In this document: positions 34,705-43,761 of the stretch, in pieces
Position numbering within the stretch: position 1 is the stretch's first letter
How the letters are laid out: the number at the start of each line of letters is the position of its first letter
DNA from: GCA-002728855 sp036340635
Lineage (GTDB): Bacteria > Bacteroidota > Bacteroidia > Flavobacteriales > Flavobacteriaceae
Length of the DNA: 64,000 bases
NCBI GenBank assembly: GCA_036340635.1
Contig: JAYYYF010000021.1
Location: 54,231 to 118,230, forward strand
Direction of reading: 5' to 3'
Position numbers and translations under genes: made by a program
The notes under the pieces: generated by a model
Told to the model about the DNA's origin: nothing
The model's database searches: none
The model's input: only the letters and a program-made list of their open reading frames with translations

Positions 34705-36018
34705 ATGGATGTTGAGGTTTCATTACTGACTTATATTGTTTCTAGTGTAATTGTTTTTTTCACAGCAACTTTTGCTTTAGTTTCAATGCTCTTATTTGCC
34801 AAAGCTAAACTTGTTCCATCTGGACCTGTGACTCTAAAAATTAATACAGAAAATAATGTTGAGGTTAGTTCAGGAGCAACACTTTTATCTACACTAGGCA
34901 ACAATAAAATTTTTCTTCCCTCTGCTTGTGGTGGAGGAGGAACATGTATTCAATGTAGATGTCGTGTCTTAGAAGGAGGTGGTGAAATTCTTCCTACAGA
35001 GGCTCCTCATTTTTCAAGAAAGGAAATTGCTGATGGTTGGCGTTTGGGTTGTCAAGTCAAAGTAAAAGAAGATATGACCATAGAGGTTCCTGAGGAGGTT
35101 TTCGGAATCCAGAAATGGGAAGCGACTGTTGTTAGAAACTGGAATGTAGCTTCTTTTATTAAGGAATTCGTTATTGAAATCCCAGAGGAAATGAATTATA
35201 AAGCGGGGGGTTATATTCAGATTGAAATACCCAAGTGTGAAATAGATTATGAAAGCATTGATATTTCTGCTCATCCAGAAGAGCATCCCAAAGATCCTAA
35301 AAAATTTCAGCTAGAATGGGATAAATTTAATTTGTGGCCTTTGAAAATGAAAAACTCTGACACTGTTGAAAGGGCATATTCTATGGCCTCTTACCCTGCT
35401 GAAGGAAAAGAGATAATGTTAAATATTCGAATAGCTACTCCTCCATGGGATAGAAATAAAAATGGCTGGATGGATGTAAATCCTGGCATTGCTTCTTCAT
35501 ATATTTTTTCCAGAAAACCGGGTGACAAGGTAACTATCTCAGGACCTTTCGGCGAGTTTTTTATAAATGAATCAGACGAAGAAATGTTATATGTAGGAGG
35601 GGGTGCGGGAATGGCTCCAATGAGATCACATTTATATCAGTTATTTAGAACTCTTAAAACAGGTAGAAAGGTTACATTTTGGTATGGCGGGAGATCAAAA
35701 AGAGAACTTTTTTATATTGATCACTTTAAAGCATTAGAAAAAGATTTTAAAAATTTTAAATTTTATATAGCTCTTTCTGAACCTTTGCCTGAAGATAAAT
35801 GGATTGAAAAGAAAAGTCTTGATGATCAAAATGGAGATGGTTTTATTGGATTTGTTCATCAGGTTGTAATTGATCATTATCTTTCTAAGCATGATTCTCC
35901 TGAAGATATAGAGGTATATTTTTGTGGTCCTCCATTAATGAATCAGGCTGTAGAAAAGATGGCTGAAGATTTTGGTGTTCCCCCAGAAAATGTTCGTTTT
36001 GACGATTTTGGAGGATAG
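34705..36018 (+). CDS. nqrF: Na+-NQR subunit F (NADH-oxidising)
   Basis: A 437-residue electron-input subunit. One N-terminal membrane helix (about 8-30) is followed by a ferredoxin domain with cysteines C75, C81, C84 and C116, then FAD- and NADH-binding domains: ERAYSMASYP (flavin), GGGAGMAPMRSH (NADH) and the C-terminal CGPPLMNQAVEKM. All key residues appear intact. It closes the nqr set, and apbE follows after 23 bases. Confidence 0.96.
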   Translation: MDVEVSLLTYIVSSVIVFFTATFALVSMLLFAKAKLVPSGPVTLKINTENNVEVSSGATLLSTLGNNKIFLPSACGGGGTCIQCRCRVLEGGGEILPTEAPHFSRKEIADGWRLGCQVKVKEDMTIEVPEEVFGIQKWEATVVRNWNVASFIKEFVIEIPEEMNYKAGGYIQIEIPKCEIDYESIDISAHPEEHPKDPKKFQLEWDKFNLWPLKMKNSDTVERAYSMASYPAEGKEIMLNIRIATPPWDRNKNGWMDVNPGIASSYIFSRKPGDKVTISGPFGEFFINESDEEMLYVGGGAGMAPMRSHLYQLFRTLKTGRKVTFWYGGRSKRELFYIDHFKALEKDFKNFKFYIALSEPLPEDKWIEKKSLDDQNGDGFIGFVHQVVIDHYLSKHDSPEDIEVYFCGPPLMNQAVEKMAEDFGVPPENVRFDDFGG

Positions 36019-36041
36019 TCTTTTAAATTTATTTTAAAACA

Positions 36042-37040
36042 GTGCATTATTTAAATAAAGCATTTCTTCCATTTTTTTTTCTAATTTATTCTAGTTGTTA
36101 CTTTGATAATAATATAGTAACCAATAGAGGTAATGAATTAGGAACATTTTATACGATAAAGTATGAAAGAAATAATATTAATCCTTTAGAATTCCAAAAT
36201 GGAATTGACTCAATTTTTTTTGAAATCAATAATTCATTGTCTACTTATATTAAAAAATCTGATATATCAAGAATAAATGATGGAGATTCTCTAATTAAAG
36301 TTGATAAACATTTTAGAAAAGTTTTTAAAAAATCAAAAGAAATATGGGCAGTTACCAATGGTTATTTTGATCCTACTGTTGGTTCATTAGTTAATGCTTA
36401 TGGATTTGGACCTGAACAAACGATTATAAAAATAGATTCTTTTGTTCTGGACAGTTTAATGGATGGGGTAGGTATGAACAAAATAAAGATCACTTCAGAT
36501 TACAGGGTTATAAAAAGACATTCACAAACTTATATTGACTTTAATGCCATAGCTAAAGGATATACAGTTGATTGTATTTATGATTACCTTATTTCTTTAG
36601 GTAATAAAAACTTTTTAATTGAAATAGGAGGTGAAATTAGGGCTAAAGGTTTTAATCCCAGCACTCAAAAAAAATGGAAAATAGGAATTAGTGTTCCGGA
36701 AAAAGATAAGGGAAAGAAATTTATTCAAACATATGAAATAGGTGATTATGCGATGGCAACTTCTGGCAATTATAACAAATTTAGAATAGATAGTTTAACT
36801 GGCGAAAAATTTGTACACTCTGTTAATCCTATAAACGGATTAGCATTCGATTCAAATATTCTTAGTGTTTCAGTTATTGCACCATCTTGTATTGTAGCTG
36901 ATGCATTTGCTACGGCTTTGATGGTAATGCCATTGGAAAATGGCAAAAAAATTGTTCAAGAAAATCAAAAAATTGAGGCTAATTGGGTAATTAGCAGGAA
37001 GAATGAGTTAGTCCAAATAAAATCATCTGGATGGAATTAA
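36042..37040 (+). CDS. apbE: FAD:protein FMN transferase (ApbE), lipoprotein
   Basis: A 332-residue periplasmic enzyme that transfers FMN from FAD onto threonines of NqrB and NqrC. The N-terminus ends in a lipobox, YSSC, with Cys19 as the lipidated residue. GTFYTIKY, YFDPTVGSLVNAYGFG, IDFNAIAKGYTVD and the Mg-binding ADAFATALMVM are family features. It starts at GTG 36042. Its place at the end of the nqr operon matches its job of maturing the pump. Confidence 0.93.
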   Translation: MHYLNKAFLPFFFLIYSSCYFDNNIVTNRGNELGTFYTIKYERNNINPLEFQNGIDSIFFEINNSLSTYIKKSDISRINDGDSLIKVDKHFRKVFKKSKEIWAVTNGYFDPTVGSLVNAYGFGPEQTIIKIDSFVLDSLMDGVGMNKIKITSDYRVIKRHSQTYIDFNAIAKGYTVDCIYDYLISLGNKNFLIEIGGEIRAKGFNPSTQKKWKIGISVPEKDKGKKFIQTYEIGDYAMATSGNYNKFRIDSLTGEKFVHSVNPINGLAFDSNILSVSVIAPSCIVADAFATALMVMPLENGKKIVQENQKIEANWVISRKNELVQIKSSGWN

Positions 37041-37048
37041 TGCTTGAT

Positions 37049-37813
37049 TTAATTATTAGATCGTTTTATTCCAATCGGAATTAGTTCACCTTTATTTATT
37101 GAAAATTTATTAATTTCTTCTTGTGATAATTCCTTGGTATAGTCTATTTTTTGAATTCTAAATCCTACACTTTTCAGGCGGTCAAAAAAATCTTTCCCGT
37201 ATATTCTCACATGATCATATTGACCAAACAATTCTTCTCTTTTTTTACTACTTTTTACACTAAAATCTTCAAATGTTTCTAAACGATTCTTATCAATAGG
37301 TACTTGCATTATTGCTACCCCATTTTTTTTTAGAATTCTAAAAATCTCTTTCATGGCAATTAGATCTTTAGGGATATGTTCTAGAACATGATTGCAAATT
37401 ATAAGATCAAAAAAATTATTATCAAAAGGTAGATTTGTTATGTCCGCTTTAATATCTGCTAGTGGAGAAGATAGATCAAGTGTTGTATAATTCCAAAATT
37501 TATTTTTTTTGAATTCCCTATATAATGCCTGTTCAGGCGCTATATGCAAGACTTTTTTTTTGTCTTTTAAAAAGGTTGTTTCTCTTTTTAAATAAAGCCA
37601 TAATAATCTATGTCTTTCTAGTGAAAGAGTTCCAGGTGAAAGAGCATTAGGTCTAATTTTTTTGTATCCATAGGGTATAAATTTTCTATAGCTTTTCCCA
37701 TTAATGGGATCTGTAAATTTATTCCCTTTATATATAATTTTTAGAAGTGGAAGAAAAAAAATACTTAGCCTAATTAGTATAGATCTTGGTAAAATTGAAA
37801 GTAAAAATTTCAT
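37049..37813 (-). CDS. Class I SAM-dependent methyltransferase (type 11)
   Basis: A 254-residue protein with a hydrophobic N-terminal stretch (about 1-22) that may associate with the membrane. KVLHIAPEQALYREF replaces the usual glycine-rich motif I, TTLDLSSPLADIKADI is motif II, and FDLIICNHVLEHIPKD is the motif common to methyltransferases of cell-surface metabolism. The substrate is unknown. It shares one base with the map stop/start (TAATG), so translation may be coupled. Four co-directional genes (gpmI, thioredoxin-like, map, this one) form the cluster. Confidence 0.75.
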   Translation of the reverse strand: MKFLLSILPRSILIRLSIFFLPLLKIIYKGNKFTDPINGKSYRKFIPYGYKKIRPNALSPGTLSLERHRLLWLYLKRETTFLKDKKKVLHIAPEQALYREFKKNKFWNYTTLDLSSPLADIKADITNLPFDNNFFDLIICNHVLEHIPKDLIAMKEIFRILKKNGVAIMQVPIDKNRLETFEDFSVKSSKKREELFGQYDHVRIYGKDFFDRLKSVGFRIQKIDYTKELSQEEINKFSINKGELIPIGIKRSNN

Positions 37814-38628
37814 TAATTTTTTGAATTGCTAGAGAAAGGTTCTTCTTCTTTACTATCAAAACCAATAGATTTATAAATATATTTAAATGTTGATAAAAGC
37901 TGCGGTTTGCCATTTATCAGAGCGACATTATGTTCAAAGTGAGCACTTGGCTTTTTATCCTGAGTTATGATTGTCCATCCGTCATTTAATCTTTTGATTT
38001 CCTTACTTCCTTGGTTTATCATTGGTTCAATTGCGATTACCATTCCATTTTGAAATTTTTTTCCGGTTCCAGGTTTTCCATAATTTGGGATTTCTGGTTC
38101 TTCGTGCATTTTCTTGCCAAGACCATGCCCTACAAGTTCCCTTACGACTCCATATCCATTTTCTTCAGCAAACTTTTGTATTGAATTACCTAGATCACCA
38201 ACTCGATTACCTAATTTGAAATTAGAAATTCCTATGTAAAGTGATTCTTTGGTTACTTCAAGTAGTTTTTTTGTTTCAGGAGCAACGTCACCAATTTCAA
38301 ATGTATAAGCATGATCTCCGTAAAAACCATTTTTTATTACCCCACAATCTACAGAAAGTATGTCACCTTCATTTAGTGGAACATTATTTGGAATTCCATG
38401 TACTACTTGTTCATTTGGGCTAACACATAAGGTGTTTGGAAAATCATAAAGCCCTAAAAATCCTGGTTCAGCATTATGATCTCTGATAAATGTTTCTGCC
38501 ATTTTGTCTAATTCTAAAGTTGTGATACCAGGGCGAATTTCACCCGCGATCATCCCTAAAGTTTTTGAAACTATCAAGGCACTTTCTCTTATAAATTGAA
38601 TCTCTTCAATTGTTTTTAACTTCACCAT
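37813..38628 (-). CDS. map: Methionine aminopeptidase, type I
   Basis: A 271-residue metalloprotease that removes N-terminal methionine from new proteins. The five metal ligands appear in order: Asp in SVDCGVIKNGFYGDHAYTF (two Asp), His in GHGLGKKMHEEPEI, Glu in AIEPMINQGS and Glu in AHFEHNVA. The C-terminus carries about 20 extra polar residues. It is part of the minus-strand cluster with gpmI upstream. Confidence 0.95.
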   Translation of the reverse strand: MVKLKTIEEIQFIRESALIVSKTLGMIAGEIRPGITTLELDKMAETFIRDHNAEPGFLGLYDFPNTLCVSPNEQVVHGIPNNVPLNEGDILSVDCGVIKNGFYGDHAYTFEIGDVAPETKKLLEVTKESLYIGISNFKLGNRVGDLGNSIQKFAEENGYGVVRELVGHGLGKKMHEEPEIPNYGKPGTGKKFQNGMVIAIEPMINQGSKEIKRLNDGWTIITQDKKPSAHFEHNVALINGKPQLLSTFKYIYKSIGFDSKEEEPFSSNSKN

Positions 38629-38633
38629 AATTT

Positions 38634-39182
38634 TTATTCACTGTAATAAGCATCACGATATTCTTCACCACTGAGTATTTTTCTTATATCTTCTTCTAGT
38701 GAAACAATTGGAAATTCAACAAATCTATTTAATTCTTCTCCATTTTTATAAAAGATTAGGGTCGGAACTTTTATAATGTTTAATCCGTTTTCAAAATTTT
38801 CAGGTGTAGTTTTTTCTTCAGACATAGCATAAATTTCAATTTTATTTTCATCAAAATTTACAGCATCTAAAATTTTAAACATTGCTGGAACTTCCCTTTC
38901 ACTATCTTCACACCAAGTACCCATGAATAGTTTTAAACTTATATCTCCAAAAAGATTTTTAACAGATTCAACCCATTGATCGCTTAATTTGTAGTAATCA
39001 TATTCCTTTTTAAACCATTCAACATGTTCTGATTGTTCAAGATTAGCACGATTTATTTTCCCAAGAAGGATTACTTTTCCATCTATTGTTTTGCCATGTT
39101 TTATATTTAATGGTTTCTGGTTTACATTATTTCCACATGAAAGCAAAAAAAACAGGGAAATAAAATAAAATCTTTTTTTCAT
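38634..39182 (-). CDS. Thioredoxin-fold lipoprotein with a single active-site cysteine
   Basis: A 182-residue protein with a lipoprotein signal peptide (LLSC, Cys16). The thioredoxin-like domain has MGTWCEDSEREVPAMFKIL where thioredoxins have WCGPC, so only the first cysteine of the pair remains. IKVPTLIFYKNGEELNRFVEFP includes the cis-proline. A two-cysteine disulfide exchange is therefore unlikely; a monothiol or chaperone-like role is possible. It lies five bases from map and four from gpmI. Confidence 0.75.
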   Translation of the reverse strand: MKKRFYFISLFFLLSCGNNVNQKPLNIKHGKTIDGKVILLGKINRANLEQSEHVEWFKKEYDYYKLSDQWVESVKNLFGDISLKLFMGTWCEDSEREVPAMFKILDAVNFDENKIEIYAMSEEKTTPENFENGLNIIKVPTLIFYKNGEELNRFVEFPIVSLEEDIRKILSGEEYRDAYYSE

Positions 39183-39186
39183 GTTT

Positions 39187-40707
39187 TTAAATTATTGGGT
39201 GTTCAGTCATTACTTGAGGTTTTTTAATGTTCATTAATTTTAAAATTGTAGGAGCAACATTTGAGAGAATACCATCTTTAATAGCATGATAATCTTTGTC
39301 AATTAAAATAATTGGAACTGGATTTTTAGTATGTGAAGTATTGGGGGAACCATCGTCATTTTTCATTTTTTCACAATTCCCATGATCAGATATTATTAGT
39401 AATGAATAATTTTTTTTCCTAGCAATTGGCACAATTTCTTTCAAACATTTGTCTACCGCTTCACAAGCATTAATTGCTGCCTTAAGTTTTCCAGTATGAC
39501 CTACCATGTCAGGATTTGCAAAATTTAAGCAAATAAAATCGGGAGGGTTTTCATTTTCAATTTTTTCTATTACCCTATCTTTAACTTTATATGCACTCAT
39601 TTCAGGTTTCATATCATAAGTTGCTACTTTAGGTGATGGGCATAAAATTCTTTCCTCTCCAGGAAAAGGAATTTCATTTCCTCCATTAAAAAAGAAAGTG
39701 ACATGGGGATATTTTTCAGTTTCTGCAATCCTCAATTGTGTTTTATTTTGTTTTGATAATATTTCTCCTAAGGTATCATCTAGGTTTTCTTTATCATAAA
39801 CAATATGGATATCCTTAAATTTCTCATCATATTTTGTCATGGTAACATAGAAAAGTTTTAATGGACTCATATTAAATCCGGTTATTTCTTTTTGTGTTAA
39901 AGCCTCAGTAATTTGTCTAACACGGTCATTTCTATAATTAAAAGAAATAACTACATCTCCACCTGCTATTGTCCCTATTGGGGAATTACTATTGTCAACT
40001 CCTATTAAAGGAGTTATAAATTCATCAGTAATGCCATTGTCATAATTTTTTTGAATAGATTTTTTAAAATTTTTAGTCTTTGTTCCTTTTCCATTTATTA
40101 GTAAATCATAAGCTATTTTTGTTCTATCCCATCTCTTGTCTCTATCCATTGAATAATACCTTCCAATAATAGAAGCCAACTTAGCATTAGTTTTTTTAAT
40201 TTGATTTTCAAGCATATCAATAAATTTTATTCCAGATTCAGGATCAGTGTCTCTTCCGTCAGTAAAAGAATGAATAAAAACGTTATTAGCTTTTTTTATT
40301 TTAATCAATTCTATAAGCCCATATAGATGGTCAATATGAGAGTGGACACCTCCATTAGATAAAAGACCTAATAAGTGAATTTTTTTATTGTTTTTAACGG
40401 AATAGTCTATTGCATTATTTAAAATCGAATTTTTTAAAATAGATTTTTCTTTAATTTCAGCATCTATTTTCATTAGATCTTGTTGAACTATCCTTCCAGC
40501 TCCTATATTCATATGTCCAACTTCACTATTTCCCATTTGACCTCCTGGCAAACCAACATTTTCACCATCTGTACGTAATTTAGCATTGGGATATTGTTTG
40601 AATAGATCGTCAATAAAAGGGGTGTTAGCAAGATCTATAGCAGAATAATTTGGTTTTGAGGTAATTCCCCAACCATCAAGAATTATAAGGCAAACTTTTT
40701 TAGACAT
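39187..40707 (-). CDS. gpmI: 2,3-bisphosphoglycerate-independent phosphoglycerate mutase
   Basis: A 506-residue Mn-dependent glycolytic enzyme. LIILDGWG holds metal ligand D11, and the phospho-acceptor Ser61 lies in MGNSEVGHMNIGAGR. HSFTDGRDTDP, GRYYSMDRDKRWDR, NFANPDMVGHTG and SDHGNCEKM supply substrate and metal residues. Full length and intact. It heads the cluster gpmI-thioredoxin-like-map-methyltransferase. Confidence 0.96.
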   Translation of the reverse strand: MSKKVCLIILDGWGITSKPNYSAIDLANTPFIDDLFKQYPNAKLRTDGENVGLPGGQMGNSEVGHMNIGAGRIVQQDLMKIDAEIKEKSILKNSILNNAIDYSVKNNKKIHLLGLLSNGGVHSHIDHLYGLIELIKIKKANNVFIHSFTDGRDTDPESGIKFIDMLENQIKKTNAKLASIIGRYYSMDRDKRWDRTKIAYDLLINGKGTKTKNFKKSIQKNYDNGITDEFITPLIGVDNSNSPIGTIAGGDVVISFNYRNDRVRQITEALTQKEITGFNMSPLKLFYVTMTKYDEKFKDIHIVYDKENLDDTLGEILSKQNKTQLRIAETEKYPHVTFFFNGGNEIPFPGEERILCPSPKVATYDMKPEMSAYKVKDRVIEKIENENPPDFICLNFANPDMVGHTGKLKAAINACEAVDKCLKEIVPIARKKNYSLLIISDHGNCEKMKNDDGSPNTSHTKNPVPIILIDKDYHAIKDGILSNVAPTILKLMNIKKPQVMTEHPII

Positions 40708-40789
40708 AAATCTTTAGCTAAGATATGAATTCCAGTATGCATTAAAAAAGTTAGCCTGTAGGAAAAATAATTATTGTTATTTTGTGTTT

Positions 40790-41722
40790 ATGATTAAAGA
40801 AGGAATAGTTTATTACTCTACAGGGAGCAATTACAAAGTAAAATCTGAAGATATTTTTTACAAATGTAAGGTCAAGGGGAAGTTTAGAATTAAGCAAATA
40901 AAAACAACAAATCCAATTGCTGTTGGAGATGTAGTTTTTTTTACTATAGAAAAGAGTGAAGAAAAAAAAACAGGATTAATTTTTCAAGTAAAAAAAAGAA
41001 AAAATTATATAATAAGGAAATCAGTTAATTTGTCTAAACAGTTTCATATTATTGCATCCAATATTGATCAGGTTTTTCTCTTAGTAACTATTAAAGAACC
41101 GAAAACTTTTACTTCTTTTATTGATCGATTTCTTATTACAGCTGAGGCCTACAAAATAGAGGTAATTATTTTATTTAATAAAATTGACCTTTATTCTTCT
41201 AATGAAAAAAAATCTTTAGAAGATTTAAGAGAAATTTATACTAAAATAGGATATAATTGTTTTGAAGTTATTGCTAGAGAAAGAAATACCCTTAAAAGCA
41301 TAGAAAATTTAATGAAAAATAAGGTTAGCATGTTCTCTGGAAATAGTGGCGTTGGCAAATCTACCTTATTGAATACTCTCTTTCCTAAATTGAAATTAAA
41401 AACAATTGAAATTTCAAAAATTCATAAGCAAGGAAAGCACGCAACAACATTTTCTGAAATGCATGACTTAAATGGTGGAATAAAAATTATTGACACTCCA
41501 GGCATAAAGAGTTTTGGAGTAGTTGATATTGATCCTAAAGAGTTAGGTGATTATTTTCCTGAATTTTTCGCTTTAAAGAAGAATTGTAGATTTAATAATT
41601 GTTTGCATATTAAAGAACCAAAGTGTGCTATTAAATCAGCTTTAGAAAGTAATGTTATTTCTAAAACTAGATATGAATCTTATTTAAGTTTAATGAAAGA
41701 AGATGATAATTATATAAGATAG
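40790..41722 (+). CDS. rsgA: Ribosome small-subunit GTPase RsgA
   Basis: A 310-residue circularly permuted GTPase that helps mature the 30S subunit. An OB-fold domain (about 1-75) is followed by NKIDL (G4), then GNSGVGKSTLLN (G1) and DTPGIKSFG (G3). The zinc motif is CRFNNCLHIKEPKC near the C-terminus. I chose the ATG at 40790 over GTG 40784. The next gene starts one base after the stop. Confidence 0.93.
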   Translation: MIKEGIVYYSTGSNYKVKSEDIFYKCKVKGKFRIKQIKTTNPIAVGDVVFFTIEKSEEKKTGLIFQVKKRKNYIIRKSVNLSKQFHIIASNIDQVFLLVTIKEPKTFTSFIDRFLITAEAYKIEVIILFNKIDLYSSNEKKSLEDLREIYTKIGYNCFEVIARERNTLKSIENLMKNKVSMFSGNSGVGKSTLLNTLFPKLKLKTIEISKIHKQGKHATTFSEMHDLNGGIKIIDTPGIKSFGVVDIDPKELGDYFPEFFALKKNCRFNNCLHIKEPKCAIKSALESNVISKTRYESYLSLMKEDDNYIR

Positions 41723-41723
41723 T

Positions 41724-42176
41724 ATGAAAGCAGTAATTCAAAGAGTTTCAAATGCAAAGGTCAGTGTTAAAGGTATTAAGGAATCTATTATTGAGAATGG
41801 ATTGCTTTTACTGTTAGGAATTGACAAGAACGACACGGAAGAAGATTTGAAGTGGTTAGTCAATAAAATAATTAATATTAGAATTTTTGATGATTTTAAA
41901 GGTGTTATGAATGTTTCTTTGTTAGATTCTGGAGGTGAACTTTTAGTTGTTAGTCAATTTACTTTAATCGGATCATCACGAAAAGGAAATCGACCTTCTT
42001 ATGTTAGGGCAGCAAAACATGATTTGGCAATACCTTTATATGAAAGGTTTATCAAACTTAGTCAAGAAAAATTAGGCAGAGAGGTTAAAAGTGGGATTTT
42101 CGGCGCAAATATGAAAGTTGAGTTATGTAATGACGGTCCTGTAACACTTATTATAGATTCAAAACAAAAAGAATAG
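41724..42176 (+). CDS. dtd: D-aminoacyl-tRNA deacylase
   Basis: A 150-residue proofreading enzyme that hydrolyses D-amino acids from tRNA. MKAVIQRVSNAKV is the typical start, VVSQFTLIGSSRKGNRPSY contains the SQF(T)L active-site motif, and the cross-subunit NDGPVTL (Gly-cisPro) closes the pocket. It directly follows rsgA. Confidence 0.95.
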   Translation: MKAVIQRVSNAKVSVKGIKESIIENGLLLLLGIDKNDTEEDLKWLVNKIINIRIFDDFKGVMNVSLLDSGGELLVVSQFTLIGSSRKGNRPSYVRAAKHDLAIPLYERFIKLSQEKLGREVKSGIFGANMKVELCNDGPVTLIIDSKQKE

Positions 42177-42192
42177 TTTTTGTTTTAGACTT

Positions 42193-43200
42193 TCACCAAA
42201 TATTTACTTCGTATTCAAGAGAGATTGAAAAATTAATAAAAACCTCGTGTTTGATTTTTTCAGCGAGAAACTTAACATCTTTTCCTTTAGCTTTTCCGAG
42301 ATTAATTAAAACCAGTGAATGATTTTTATGAACACCAACATTATTTTCTTTATAACCTTTATACCCAAGCTTTTCGATTATCCAAGCAGCAGGTATTTTT
42401 ACTTGATTATTCTTGTATGGGTAGTGAGGAATTTCGGAAAATTTTTTTTCTAGGCTTTCCAATTTTGATATTGATACTATAGGGTTTTTAAAGAAACTTC
42501 CACAATTGCCTATGACTTTAGGGTCAGGTAGTTTTGAAGATCTTATTTTAATTACAGCATCAGCAATATTTTGAATAGTCTTCTTTTTACCTTCAAGCAT
42601 GTTTTTTAATTCCCCATAATTTGTATTGGTTTTATGAGGAAATTTCTGAAGTCTAAGATTTACAGATGTTATAATATATTTCCCCTTTAATTTAGATTTG
42701 AAAATGGAGTCTCTATAGGAAAATTTACACTGTTCTAGATTGAAATTTTTAAAATTAAGACTTGATATTTCTAGCCCATTACAGCTTACAAACACATCTT
42801 TTAATTCCACACCATATGCTCCTATGTTTTGTATAGGGGCAGCCCCAACTTTCCCCGGTATTAGAGCTAAATTTTCTACCCCTCCAAAATTATTTTTAAG
42901 ACACCACAAAACAAATTCATGCCAGTTTTCTCCTGATTGGATTTTGACAATCACTTCTTTTTCATTTTCTTCGATTATTTCTTTTCCTTTATTATCAATT
43001 AAAATTGCTAATCCAGAAAATTTTTTTGTAAATAAAACATTACTCCCTTGCCCTAAGATCAAAAAGTTTTTAAAAGGATTTTTTTTAAAAACATGAATTA
43101 AATCTTTTTCCTCTTTAATTTTGATGAAAGATGATGTTTTAACGTTAATACCAAAGGTGTTATAAGGTAAAAGAGAAACATTATTTTTAAAATTTAGCAT
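42193..43200 (-). CDS. murB: UDP-N-acetylenolpyruvoylglucosamine reductase
   Basis: A 335-residue FAD enzyme for the second committed step of peptidoglycan precursor synthesis. LPYNTFGINVK is the start motif, LGQGSNVLF and GVENLALIPGKVGAAPIQNIGAYG bind FAD and UDP-sugar, FSYRDSIFK contains the substrate Tyr/Arg, and GNCGSFFKNP supplies the proton-donating Ser. Type I MurB arrangement. It stands alone on the minus strand. Confidence 0.95.
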   Translation of the reverse strand: MLNFKNNVSLLPYNTFGINVKTSSFIKIKEEKDLIHVFKKNPFKNFLILGQGSNVLFTKKFSGLAILIDNKGKEIIEENEKEVIVKIQSGENWHEFVLWCLKNNFGGVENLALIPGKVGAAPIQNIGAYGVELKDVFVSCNGLEISSLNFKNFNLEQCKFSYRDSIFKSKLKGKYIITSVNLRLQKFPHKTNTNYGELKNMLEGKKKTIQNIADAVIKIRSSKLPDPKVIGNCGSFFKNPIVSISKLESLEKKFSEIPHYPYKNNQVKIPAAWIIEKLGYKGYKENNVGVHKNHSLVLINLGKAKGKDVKFLAEKIKHEVFINFSISLEYEVNIW

Positions 43201-43263
43201 AGAACAAAATTATGTGACAAAACTTTTATTTTTTTAGAATATTGACAATATAGGAAAATAGGA

Positions 43264-43650
43264 TTATTGTCTTTTTACTGCAACAGTACCTCTAATTTTT
43301 AATGCAACTATTGGTGTTGAATTTGCATTAGAAGTAACAGTTATAGTTTTTCTAAATACACCAACTCGGTTGGTGTCATATTTAACTTGTATTTCTCCTT
43401 TTCCTCCAGGTTCAATAGGAACTTCTGGTTTTTTAGGAATTGTACAACCACAAGAAGATTTGACACTCTGTATTATTAGTGGGGCATTTCCATTGTTTAC
43501 AAAATTAAAAACACGAATACCGTTGCTATTAGGTTTTATTGTCCCGTAATCAATCAGTTCTTTTTCAAATTTAATCTCCGGAGTAACTTCTTGTGAGAAA
43601 ATTGTTTCTGAACAGAAAATTAATAACCCTAAAAAGAAAATTTTTTTCAC
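43264..43650 (-). CDS. Exported DUF1573 domain protein
   Basis: A 128-residue protein with a signal peptide (about 1-19, SQE). The rest is one Ig/ASPM-like DUF1573 domain: IDYGTIKPNSNGIRVFNFVNNGNAPLII, SSCGCTIPKKP and VKYDTNRVGVFRKTITV. Such proteins are abundant in Bacteroidota and face the periplasm; their function is not known. It begins with GTG 43650. Confidence 0.85.
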   Translation of the reverse strand: MKKIFFLGLLIFCSETIFSQEVTPEIKFEKELIDYGTIKPNSNGIRVFNFVNNGNAPLIIQSVKSSCGCTIPKKPEVPIEPGGKGEIQVKYDTNRVGVFRKTITVTSNANSTPIVALKIRGTVAVKRQ

Positions 43651-43703
43651 AGAATAAGTATATAGAATCTAAAATTACAATATTTAAATAAAATCAAAAA
43701 AAG

Positions 43704-43739
43704 TTTGTTTTTAAAATACGTAAAGGTATCTTACTTTTG
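43704..43739 (+). promoter_or_regulatory. Putative valS promoter
   Basis: TACTTTTG (43732-43739) is a clean -7 box, 22 bases before the valS ATG. TTTG at 43704-43707 is 24 bases upstream, slightly long for a -33 element. Confidence 0.45.
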
Positions 43740-43761
43740 TCAAGTAAATCAGACTTAATTA

